In this document: positions 11,918 to 22,340 of the stretch, piece after piece | Position numbering within the stretch: the stretch's first letter is position 1 | Layout: every line of letters starts with the position of its first letter | Assembly (NCBI GenBank): GCA_019321725.1 | Contig: CM033107.1 | Coordinates: 19,273,445-19,337,444, forward strand | Length of the DNA: 64,000 bases | From: Paulownia fortunei | Taxonomy: Eukaryota > Streptophyta > Magnoliopsida > Lamiales > Paulowniaceae | Direction of reading: 5' to 3' | The notes under the pieces: model-generated | What the model was told of the DNA's origin: nothing | Seen by the model: only the letters and a program-made list of their open reading frames with translations | The model's database searches: none | Program-made: the position numbers and the translations under genes

Positions 11918-14227
11918 TATTATAGTAGGATACCCAACGCCCCAATTTGATTAGGTGTATTGTATTTTTTTTTGTTAAAGATAATCTTATTAGGAATCAT
12001 ATTAATAAAAATGCACTTTATTTATCTTATGTCTTGCGCATTAGATAAAGTCCTTAGACCAAATTTAGCTACGGGGTATGGTCGTGCATATGATTATGAT
12101 CATAGAACATGCTTCTAAAGTTTTGGTCTTAAATAAGTTCCAAGTCGAGGGCTTTTTGAGATGGAACATCAAATAGCCCAGTAAAACTCGTGCATACGAT
12201 GCATGCTCGTAAGACAAGAATGTTGCATTCAATCGGTATTAGCATTGAGATGTAAATGCATATATGTACGTGCTTGTTAGAAAATAAGTACATTGAACAT
12301 AGCCTGCGAGAAATTTTTAGCTGGAGGCTTTGCCTATCGAAATAAGAATTTATGTGTTGCAGTAGTACATAGCTAGTCCTCGAACTTAAGGCACAATGGT
12401 AGCCTTGTGTGCATCCTGCAACACTTTGATATATATTTTAATTGCTTGACAATCACAAAGGGGGTATGTTAGGTGTTACACTAGTGTGCATGGAGGTTTG
12501 TTAGTGACCAACATAGAATTTGACACTTGTCTTTTTAACAAGAGAATCACCTGTGTTTTCATAGTTCGTGATTCAAAGACCTTGACCAAAGAAGGATGAA
12601 TTTTGATTCATCAAGAATTATTGGAACTTGAAATGGGATCATATTTATTGAACCATTTAGGATTTTGACTTATAATTCATGCCCTAGATTCAATCGGAAG
12701 ACTAGATGTCGAAAAGAACCAGACGTGTATGGTATTGACAACTGAAATATGTTTACTCGCTATTTCACATAAGACTGGTTTGTCATGATTACTTGATAGG
12801 TATTTTCAAGAATAGTGAGGTTTTTGGAATTAATGAATTAATTCCAAGTGGATTAATTAATTAGACTAATTAATCAAAATAATAATTATTCATAAGTTAC
12901 AAATATTGTAAGTTCACTACTAGCTTAGCAATGAACATAAGAGGGTCACACAACTTTATGGAAAGTAACATTTCTATTTTGGAATTTTTTAATGATTGAA
13001 AATTAATTAATTAATACTGATTAATTAATTAAATAAGGGTTTTATTTAATGATTAAATTAAATTATTTAATTAAGTAATTGAGTTATTTAATTGGACCTA
13101 ATTTGATTAGAAAACTCAATTAGAGTAAATTATAATTAATTAATTGGATTGATTAATATGAGATTAAATCAATTGGATTGATTTATAAACTTTTTAAGTC
13201 CAAACCCAAAAATTAAAGTGGATCACTTAAAAAGCCCACTAGAATATGAAGAAAATAATTAAAATAAATATAATTTATTTATTTAATATATTTAAATAAA
13301 TAAATAAATAGTGACCTCTTTTTATGAGATAAAAATTGGCTACTTGGGTATTTATTAAGTATATATATATATATATATATATTTATGATATATATATTTG
13401 ATATATATCTATCTTGATATTATTTGAAGAGTTCAAATTAATATCAAGAATATATGTAGATAATTTTTTATGATTAATATAGTTTCAAATAAGTCCATAT
13501 ACACTAGAGAGAGAAAAGATAAGATTTGTTGAAAGATTTAGAATTCTTCCAAGATCAAAATTTGAAGTGGTTCAAAAATTGACAAACTCTCCAAGAGTTG
13601 GATAGAAGTGAATTTTCGGCCCCTATTCGTATGGAAGGGCCGAAAATCGCATGGTAATTTTTAGGAAAAATTATTTTGTTTGTCTTCTATTTTTCTCTCT
13701 AATAAAAATAAAAGAAAAGAAAGAAAAAGAAAAGTGTTTCTTGAAAATCCTGATTTTCTTGTTCTTTAAAGAAAATTAGTTTCTTGATATTCTCTTCACA
13801 TTAAAATTTCAAGAACTTAAAGAATTAATCTTTATTATTCTTGAAAGCTTGTTCTTGATCCATCAATTAGGTTAAATGACAAATATTACTTTGGATCTAG
13901 ATTAGAAAATGATTTTAAGGATACTAGTGAATCCTTTTAATCAGTGTTATTTTTCATATCGTGGACCTGATAGAGGGGAGACACGTAGATCTCTTCGAGT
14001 TTGATAAGTCAGGAATATAGAAATTGATTACTTTGTTTCCTAAATCAACCAGAGTGCTCGAAGGTATACTCTGTATTTAATATATTTGTTTATATATTCA
14101 CTTAAATAAGTGCAATCGTTAGAATCGTTTTCGAATCGAGTGGATGTATTTATTTGATAAATCTATGTCTTTATAAAAAAATTATTTTTTCATTGCGCAT
14201 GCCCCTATGATTATAGCGAATCAAATA
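11918..14227 (+). repeat. copia 3' LTR
   Basis: This 2310-bp LTR has its start decayed to TATTATAGTAGG (TGTTAGAGTAGG in the solo copy) and its end decayed to GCGAATCAAATA (GCGAACCCAACA in the solo copy). It is the reverse complement of 5628-7872 throughout, apart from small indels. An (AT)n run sits at 13360-13382. LTRs of over 2 kb are long for copia elements. Confidence 0.9.
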
Positions 14228-15420
14228 TAAAATTAGGTGATTTAAGTTGGAAAAATGAAGCTAACAAACAAATCTACAACTTTCATGTTGATCACTTTTT
14301 CAAATTTAGTTGATTGCATGGAGAAAAGACATGCGAATTTGGAGTACATTTGAAGTTAATTTGGAGTGCATTTGGAGTGAATTTGAAGGTAACAACTTAG
14401 ATACTCTTCTACTATAAATAGGGGCTCTTTGATGGCACTCAAGACACACAAAAACTCTTAGAGGGGAAAGAAAATTTTATTGTTGTCTTTCTTTAGACTA
14501 AATTTTCTAGTAGTAATAGAAATGAATTATCTAGTTTTTCTTTTATTTTCAATCTTTTCTACTTTCATTATATTTTTCTAAATTTCATTTAGTTAAGGAG
14601 AAAGGGTGAACCTCTTGATGGAGGAAGAAGAATGGTTATAAAGATGCAAAATGTTCAGGTGTATTGTGTTATTGTTGTAATTTTTTTATTGAAACCCTCC
14701 TTATTTTGTGATGATTCTTGATTTATGTATCTCAAATGACACAACAAATACTTGAGTTTATTTAGCTTTTTGTACGGTTCTACCTCACCGACTGCTAATA
14801 TAAAATATTGATTTGTTGTAAACAAAGATGTGCATAAATATTTGATCCCATAAATAAGTATTGGCGTTAAAATATTTCTTGTTGTGTGGTGATTCTTGAT
14901 TTATGTATCTCCAATGGCACAATAAATATTTGGATTCATTTAGCTTATTGTATGGTTCTACCCTATTGACTGCTAACGCAAACCCTTGATTTGTTGTAGA
15001 TAAATGTGTGCATAAATACTTGATCTCATAAATAAGTATTGGTGTTAAGAGATAATTTGCAAACAGTAAGATAATATCATGATTACCTTAAAAGGTGAGC
15101 TATTTAATAACATCTTCCCATTGGAACCTTCATTATGTATGGATTCCAATTATGGTATTTAAAAGAGGTAAAAAAATAAATAATTGTTCCTCTATCCAAA
15201 AACTCAAGTGTGGATCCCTAATTCTCATTACTTTTATTACTTTAATTTTTTAGTTATAGCATAAATTTTTCTTTCTAATCTAAATTACATTCACCCCATC
15301 TTTTAAGAAATATAAATCCAAAAAGTTCAAACAATTTTCCTGTGGATCGACCTCAGACTCCTTATAAATTTTTTAGTTGACACAACCTGCACTTAAGTTT
15401 GCAAGCTTAAAGTTGTAGCA
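14228..15420 (+). repeat. Gypsy 5' LTR, piece 3
   Basis: It continues the gypsy LTR and ends at AAAGTTGTAGCA, just before the primer-binding site. A TATA box (ACTATAAATAGG, 14411-14422) corresponds to the one at 24753-24764 in the 3' LTR. It contains a 178-bp tandem duplication that the 3' LTR lacks. Confidence 0.85.
14706..15060 (+). repeat. 178-bp tandem duplication inside the gypsy 5' LTR
   Basis: Two diverged copies sit with period 178 bp (GATTCTTGATTTATG at 14713 and again at 14891). Both contain a GGTTCTACC segment and an AAATAAGTATTGG segment near the end. The 3' LTR has a single copy (about 25070-25240). This accounts for almost all the length difference between the two LTRs. Confidence 0.85.
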
Positions 15421-15426
15421 AACTTT

Positions 15427-15444
15427 TGGCATCGTTTCTGGGGA
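15427..15444 (+). promoter_or_regulatory. Gypsy primer-binding site
   Basis: TGGCATCGTTTCTGGGGA lies six bases after the LTR end. It is a decayed form of the TGGCGCCGTTGCCGGGGA-type site used by OTA-clade gypsy elements, where a host tRNA 3' end primes minus-strand cDNA. The position fixes the 5' LTR boundary. Confidence 0.75.
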
Positions 15445-15659
15445 AGGTAAGGTAAGTATTCATGTTTGTAAATATTTCTCCTTTGTAAATATTGCGTGCT
15501 TGTTTTCATTATGATTATATATTCATATGATATCGTAATCATAATTCTTGTCATTTAGTTAGAAATAATTCTAAAATTTTATTTGAAAATTTATTTCAGT
15601 CACCTCCACACACTTCCACTATAGCTGAAAATAAAAGTGTTCACGATGAAAATGAGAAT

Positions 15660-17240
15660 CAAGTGCATACCATGTGTTATTACTTGCAACCTCTTTGAAA
15701 TTCTGTTCCATCTTGTTTCATTTTTCCTCTCAATGCAAATAACTTTCAATTCAAGCTAACTATGATCCCTTTACTTTCTAGACTCTGAAATCCCTTACTT
15801 GCATTTGAATGAATTTGATGAAGTATGTGCCACTTTTGACGATCAAACTTATATAAATGAGATTGTTAAGTTCAAATTATTTCTTTTTTCTTTAAAAGAT
15901 TGGATTAACTCTTTTAAACCTAGGTCAGTTGGCACTTGGTAAAAAATACAAGCTAAATTTTTTAAAAAGTTTTTTCCAACTTATAAAACTAATGTTTTGA
16001 AAAGACAAATCCAAAATTTTCTCAAAATTCTAATGAAGCTTTCTTTCAATGTTGAGAAAGATTTAAAGATTTGTTAAATTCATGCCTATATCATGATTTT
16101 GAAAAATAACACTTAATTAGTTTGTTTTATGAAGATTTAACTCCTGAAATAAAATAATTTATTGAAACAATGTGTAATGGTGAGTTTCTTGATAAAAAAC
16201 CTAATGAAACCCTAGAATTTTTAGAGCATTTGATAGAAAACTCTCAATCATGACATAGTGTTAATTCTTCTGAAGGTTTTATCTGAACTAATCTTGCTAA
16301 TAGTAATAAAAAAATATTACCTTAGTCAAGAAGATGATCTAAATGCTAGGATTGCAAGTTTAACAAGAAAAGTTGAGGCCATGGAACTTAAAAAAGTAAA
16401 GAAAATTAGATTTGTGCAAGATGAAGAAGTTTGTAACATTTGTGAATTTGTTGGACACTCCACCAATGAATGTCCAAATATTCTAGCACAAGAAAATATC
16501 ATGAACACATTCAAAAAACTTTTTCATTCTCCATATTCTAAAACTTACAATCCACAATGGAGAAATCATCCCAATTTTAGTTGGCGAGATGAGAACCGTG
16601 CCCAACTGCTACATTCACAAAAGTTACCAAATTTTTCTTCTTATTCAGCTCCACATACAAAATCTCTTGAAGAGACCTTACAAGAATTTATACGTTGACA
16701 AACAAATATCAATAACCAGACTTCACAAACCATCAATGAGATCAAAAATACACCTTCAACACTGACAGCTTCTTTGCGTACTCATGAAAAAGGTAAATTT
16801 TCTGCTCAACCTCAACTTAATCTTTCCACTCAGTATCATATTTTTTCTTCAAGTGAAAATTCAATCAAAGAGTCTAATTCGGTCACAACCTTTTGTAATG
16901 GAAAAGTTGTTGATAAGACTATTCATCTCAAGGAGAAAGTTTTTAATCCACAATCAGAAATAAAGAATGGAAATAGACTTGATGATGAAGGTACGTTTAA
17001 AGAAGGTGAATTTGAAAACGATAAAAAAAAACTCACATTTAGCTCTTTTTTCTCAAAGATTGCAACTGAATCAAAAGTTGAACTTAAATGCTGAAATTAT
17101 TGAAGTTTTTAAACAAGTCAAGATTGATATTCTATTATTGGATGCAATCAAGCAAGTTTCACCTTATGCCAAAAATTATGAAAGATTTGTGTACAATCAA
17201 AAGAAAAAATCATGTACAAAAGAAGGTATTTTTAACTGAA
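15660..17240 (+). pseudogene. gypsy gag remnant with zinc knuckle
   Basis: The retrotransposon gag fold region is readable from about 15780 (LHLNEFDEVC) to 16250, with stops at several places. A coiled, lysine-rich stretch and an intact CCHC zinc knuckle at 16432-16473 (C-NI-C-EFVG-H-STNE-C) follow. The frame 16258-16698 stays open through the knuckle. Downstream pieces (16774-17094 and 17088-17390) carry the linker to protease in shifted frames. The live protein would form the particle core and bind genomic RNA. Confidence 0.8.
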
Positions 17241-17244
17241 ATTA

Positions 17245-17700
17245 TTAGTTCAATTATTCAACAATTCACTCCACCCAAGTACAAAAATCCAGGTTATCCA
17301 ACCATTTCATGTACCATAGGAAACACTAGAATAAAATGTGCTTTACTTGATATTTGTGCTAGTATAAATCTTCTACCTTTCGCAATTTAGAAAACAGTTA
17401 GGTTTGGGAGAACTTAAAATAACTTTTGTTGTACTCTAACTAGTTAACTGTTCGATTAAAGTTCCAAAGAGAGTGGTAGAAGATGTGGTGGTACAAATTG
17501 ATAAGTTTTACTTTCTAACGGATTTCATTGTTTTGGACACAAAGCCAATTACACATACACATACATAGATTCCTATCATTTTGGGTCGTCCTTTTTCAAA
17601 TGCTCTTATTGATTATCGGAATGGTATTTTAAAGTTATCTTTTAAAAATATGACTTTAGAACTAAATGTGTTTAATATTTATAAGCAACCTGCAGAAGAT
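17245..17700 (+). pseudogene. gypsy aspartic protease remnant
   Basis: It is recognised by the CTIGNTRIKCALLD block leading to the active site (17349-17363) and by the ILGRPF motif at about 17577-17594. The catalytic D-L-G-A-S of this clade reads D-I-C-A-S, so the conserved glycine of the flap-facing turn is lost. A stop at 17389 and others near 17440 and 17566 break the frame. It sits between gag and reverse transcriptase, as usual. Confidence 0.8.
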
Positions 17701-18269
17701 GTCAAAATACAGAAAATTGATTCAATTGAAGACTTGTTCATGAATATTTTACTTTCACTAATTCCTTTGATCCTCTGGAAACTTGTTTTGAAAGTGAAAG
17801 TATTTGTAAAAAGACATACTCTAATACTCTCTCTGAATTTTCCCAGGTATAAGAAAAATATTTTTGGAAGCTAATGTTTGAATAATTTTCATCATCAATA
17901 GTATAATCTGTTTCATCAAGTATTAAAGCTCTCGTGATTGATTTGAAACTTTTGCCATTTGATTTGAAATACTCTTATTTGGGTTAGAATGAGACTTTTC
18001 AAGTAATAATTTCTTCCAAACTTGATGCATTCCAAGAAGGTAAGTTAATCAAAACTCTGAAAATGCATAAGAATGCTTTATGATGGACCATTGCTGATAT
18101 TAAAGATATTAGTCCTTTATTTGAACACATAACATCTATCTAGAGGAAAATTTTAAACCTTCTAGAGAAATGTAATGAAGGCTAAATCATAATATAAAAG
18201 AAGTAGTGAGAAATGAAGTCAATAAACTCTTAGATAATGAAATCATTTATCATATTTTTGACAGCAAAT

Positions 18270-19020
18270 GAGTAAGTCCTACTCAAATTGTACCGAATAA
18301 ATCTCGAGTTAATGTAGTCAAGAATGAGAATGATGAATTAATTCCAACTAAGATTGTTGCTGGTTGGCGAATGTGCGTTGACTATAGGAAACTCAACTTA
18401 GTTACTAGAAAATATCATTTTCCATTACCTTTCATGGATCAAATCTTAGAAAGAGTTGCAGGACATGAAATTTACTATTTCTTAGATGGATATTTTGGGT
18501 ATAATCAAATTGTAATTGCACTTAAAGATTAAAAAAAAACTACTTTTACATTCTCTTTTAGTGCTTTTACATATCTAATGATGCCTTTTGGATTATGTAA
18601 TGCACCAGCTATATTCCAACGATGCATACTTAGTATTTTTGGTGACATGGTAGAACGCTTTTTTGAAATTTTCATGGATGATTTTTCTATTTTTGGTAAT
18701 TCATTGGACGATTGATTGTCTAATTTAGAAAAAGTTTTGATTAGGTGTAAAGAAAATAACTTTATACTCAATTGGGAGAAATGTCATTTTATGGTAACAA
18801 CTAGTATTGTTGTTGGACACATTATTTCATCAAAAGATATTAAAGTAGACAAATCTAAAATCGAGTTAATTGCCAATTTGTCAATACCAAAATCTGTGAA
18901 GGAGGTAAGATCATTTTTAGGACATGCTAGTTTTTATAAAAGATTTATCAAAGATTTTAGTATAATATCTAAACCTTTGTATAATCTTCTAACCAAAGAC
19001 ACTATTTTTTAATGGACTGA
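18270..19020 (+). pseudogene. gypsy reverse transcriptase remnant
   Basis: A well preserved polymerase domain: GWRMCVDYRKLN (near 18366), the FPLPFMDQ segment, FLDGYFGYNQI near 18480, MPFGLCNAPAIFQRC near 18580, and the catalytic FMDD box at 18671-18682. The thumb/connection region follows up to a stop near 19011. Stops near 18268, 18530 and 18714 interrupt it. The order gag-PR-RT-RH-INT with this spacing defines Ty3/gypsy. Confidence 0.9.
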
Positions 19021-19053
19021 AAATTGTAAAAATATTTTATTGAGTTTAAAAGC

Positions 19054-19480
19054 ATGCTTATGTCTGCTCCAATCATGCACCCTCTAGATTGGACTTTACA
19101 TTTTGAAATAATGTGTGATACCAGTGACTATATTGTTGGAGTTGTCTTAGGACAAAGAAAAGATAAGAAACCATATGTCATTTACTATACAAGTAAAACT
19201 TTGAATATTGCTCAATTGAATTATTCAACAATTGAAAAAAAATTACTTGTTGTAGTTTTTGCATTGAACAAATTTAGATCTTATATTGTTGGCTCACCAA
19301 CTGTTATTTTCAGTGATCATGCAGATTTGAAATATCTTTTATCAAAAAAAGATGTCAAACCTAGACTGATTAGGTGGATCTTCTTACTCCAGGAATTCAA
19401 CATTACAATTCGAGATAAGAAATGAGTAGAGAATATGGTGGGTGATCATTTGTCGAGACTCGTTTGTGATGACTCATTTC
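19054..19480 (+). pseudogene. gypsy RNase H remnant
   Basis: The open frame 19054-19425 carries the RNase H domain: a CDTSDYIVGVVLGQ block with the first catalytic aspartate, YYTSKTLN, the NYSTIEKKLLVVVFAL helix with the catalytic glutamate, and FSDHADLKYLL. A stop after RDKK (19423-19425) is followed by readable VGDHLSRL at about 19438. This domain removes RNA from RNA/DNA hybrids. Confidence 0.85.
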
Positions 19481-19569
19481 AAATACACCCATTAATAACA
19501 CTTTCCCTAATGAACAACTATTTAATATTTCTATTTTATCTTGATTTACTGACATTGTTAATTTTTTTG

Positions 19570-20697
19570 TGGCAGGAAAGATGTCACTACATTGGAATTC
19601 CCAAGATAAAAAGAAGTTTTTGATCGAGATGAAAAAAATTTATTGGAATGATCCACACATATTCAAATATTATTCTGATCAAATCCTTTGGAGATGCGTG
19701 CCAAATAATGAGAAAGATAATATTCCTATTTTTTGTTATTTACGAGCATGTAGTGGTCGCTTTTCGGCAAGAAAAACCATTACAAAGATCTTGCAATGTG
19801 GATTTTATTGGCCAACTCTTTTCAAGACACTTACATATTTTGCAAAAATTATAAAAATTATCAAAAGTTGGGATCCGTTTCAAAGTAAAATATGATGCCC
19901 CTACACCCTATCCTAGTGATTGAAATCTTTGACTGGACTTCAAGGGACCATTTCCATTATCATTTGGTTTTATTTATATATTGGTCGCCATAGATTATGT
20001 CCTAAAATGGATCAAGGTAATTCCCTATCGAAATAATGATCACTAAATAAAGTTGCAACCTGTTATCACCCTCAGACAAATGGACAAGTTGAACTTGCAA
20101 ATAGAGATATAAAACAAATTTTAAAAAAGACAGTTAAACTAAATCGTAAAGATTGGTCTCTTAGACTTACCAATACACTTTGGGCATATAGAACTATTTT
20201 TAAAACATCATTAGGCATGTCTCTTTATAGAATAATTTATGGAAAACTTTTTCATTTACCTCTTGAACTTGAACACAAAGCTTATTGGGCAATTAAAATA
20301 TTTGACTTCAACATTGATGAAGCTTCAAAATTGTGCAAATTGCAAATTAATGAACTTCAAAAATTGAGAAATAATTCTTGATGCATTTGAAAATTCTAAA
20401 ATTCATAAAGTAAGAATCAAAGAATTTCATGATAATAAACTATCAAGAAAAATATTTGAGGTTGGTCAAAAGGTTTTGCTTTATAATTCTCGATTGTATT
20501 TATTTTCTGAAAAATTGAAATCAAGGTGGAGTGGTCATTTTTTTATAAAAGAGGTATATCCTTATGGAGCGATTGACATTGAGAATCCTAGAAATAGTAA
20601 CATATTCAAAGTAAATGGACAAATACTTAACCTATTCTTAGAGAATCAATTTTTACAAGAGGAAATTATTTTTCTTTCTAACCCTTGTTATGATTAG
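19570..20697 (+). pseudogene. gypsy integrase remnant
   Basis: It includes a decayed zinc-binding start, core fragments (LDFKGPFPLSFG near 19940, [16 protein letters not shown] near 20070, [14 protein letters not shown] near 20185, [14 protein letters not shown] near 20260) and an open C-terminal part (20476-20697) with the KLKSRWSGHFFI...FKVNGQ pattern of the GPF/Y module. Several frameshifts separate these blocks. The [12 protein letters not shown] motif is characteristic of Athila/Tat-type elements. Confidence 0.85.
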
Positions 20698-20699
20698 TA

Positions 20700-21712
20700 T
20701 GTGGATATATATACATATTTTCTCTAACTTTGTTTTGTAGGCTTCTTTTTTTTATTTTTTTCTTTTCTTTTTCCAGTTAAGTTGAAGATAATGGTACTCC
20801 GTGCTATTAACATCGGATTTATCAGTTTCCCAAATAACAGAAATTTATGTACAAAGTTTCTTTTCTTTTCTAGTTCTCTTTTCTTATTTTTTTCAAAATG
20901 GATGACATTCTTCTAACTCTCCAGAAGCAATTTTCTTTTCTTCCTAAAAATATCATTTTAAAAATTTATAAAACAAGAATTGAAAGATTAAGGATGCTTA
21001 TGCACAAGGGCATCCCAAGGGACATACGATGATAATTGAAGCAAGGTAAAAGTAGCAGGTGAGTTTTCACATAAGTTTTCAAACTTCCTTATCTACATGT
21101 CTGGTTTTGGTAAAAGCACATATTCAAAAAAATCAAAGGGCGAAAAAAATACAAGTTTGTCACAAATGTGCTCGATGGAATTGCAACACAAAATGTTGTT
21201 TCTTAGGATAGTTTTTAAAAATTGAGAAGATAAAATTCAATTCATTATGGATGGATTGAGTAAGGAGTCTTTACATGATATTATATTGACTTTTGAGATG
21301 CATTCATGTGGATTAGTACAACGTCCAATTCTTGATTTATGGAATCACTTTTGGGATGAATATGAGCGTTATAGTCTTGATATTAAAAGATCCCATTTGC
21401 CATTTATAAGAAAACTGGATGGAAAGTATATCCTCAACCCATAGATGACGTTTAAGCTATTGTTGGACATAAAACTAGAGGTAGATGTGAGCCACAATCA
21501 CAACTACATGTACATTCAAGTTTAAGTAGCAAATTTTCAAAATTTGTGTCCTTATTTTCATTCTTTCTGACAAAATAAAAAGACGAACAATAAATGTATT
21601 CCCTATTAACACCTGAATAAATAACACCGTACTTACTCCATTTTTGCACAACTAACTTTCAAAAAAAGACAAAGTAAAAAAAATAAAAAAAATAAAAGGG
21701 TCTTCCACTCGC
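20700..21712 (+). other. gypsy post-integrase region, unidentified open frame
   Basis: This non-pol stretch lies between integrase and the LOG-like copy. It contains a readable but unrecognised frame at 21247-21444 (65 codons, with EMHSCGLVQRPILDLWNHFW), preceded by shifted-frame coding-like sequence from about 20898. Athila-type elements often have an env-like frame here, but I see no transmembrane pattern that would prove it. From 21450 to 21712 the sequence is AT-rich, with A-runs directly before the LOG-like reading frame, and could be a captured 5' untranslated region. Confidence 0.45.
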
Positions 21713-22340
21713 AAGTTCAATTGTATTTATGTCTTTTGTGCATCCAAAAAAAAAATAGTGAGTTTATAGGGGCTGACAATAACATTGATAGAACTTTAGC
21801 ACAAAGAAAAATTCATTTAGTGTATTGGGGAGGCAATCTAGGGTTAATGGGGAGTGTTGCTACTTTTGCTCATGTAGGAGGAGTCAATGTTTTAGCAGTT
21901 ATCCCAAAACCTTTACCAGTATAAAAATCACAGGTATGACAATTGGAGATGAGCTAAAAGTATTACATATTCAGGATAGAATGCCAAACATGTTAAATAA
22001 TGTGGATGTATTCATCACTCTACCTGGAAGTTTTGGTATGTTGGAGGAATTATTCCAAGTTGTCTCTTGGGCACAACTCAACATTCACCAGAAACCTGTA
22101 GGTATTCTTAATGTTAATGGTTTCTTTGATGGTTTGCTATCTTTTGTAGATCATGCTGTAGAAAAATGTTTTATTTCACCGTCTGCAAGATGAATTCTCA
22201 TTTCTGCTCCAATACCTGACCAACTGATTGATCAACTTCTAGCATATATGCCAGAACCTGATTCAGCATTAGCTCGTGTGGATTGGTCCAACAGGGATAA
22301 TGATCGAAAATGCAAAATGCATTTGATTCTCAATTTATGA
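21713..22340 (+). pseudogene. Captured LOG-like gene (cytokinin riboside 5'-monophosphate phosphoribohydrolase), broken
   Basis: The translation matches plant LOG proteins almost end to end. LOG enzymes release active cytokinin base from its riboside monophosphate in the cytosol. Visible blocks are a start with VFCASKK (LOG: VFCGSS), AQRKIHLVYWGGNLGLMG (GGG turn altered to WGG), HVGGVNVLAVIPKPL, GMTIGDELKV, DRM with the conserved arginine, LPGSFGMLEELF in place of the PGGxGTxEE signature, WAQLNIHQKPVGILNVNGFF, and a C-terminus PEPDSALARVDWS ending at TGA 22338-22340. One frameshift near 21915 and one TGA at 22191-22193 (where Arg is usual) break it. There is no intron, although plant LOG genes normally have several. 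It lies in the sense direction inside the gypsy element. There is no poly(A) tail or own target duplication, so capture by template switching is favoured over later retroposition. Confidence 0.85.

Larger units (their letters stand above)
7986..14227 (+). mobile_element. Ty1/copia retrotransposon with nearly deleted 5' LTR
   Basis: The element runs from a 5' LTR stub (7986-8085) through gag, protease, integrase, reverse transcriptase and RNase H, in copia order, to a polypurine tract just before a full 3' LTR (11918-14227). The left flank is TGGAA (7981-7985) and the right flank TAAAA (14228-14232); the two G-to-A changes are consistent with decay of a 5-bp duplication. About 2.2 kb of the 5' LTR and its junction with the primer-binding site are missing. 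Numerous stops and frameshifts make it defective. It belongs to the same family as the solo LTR at 5628, but in opposite orientation. Confidence 0.9.
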
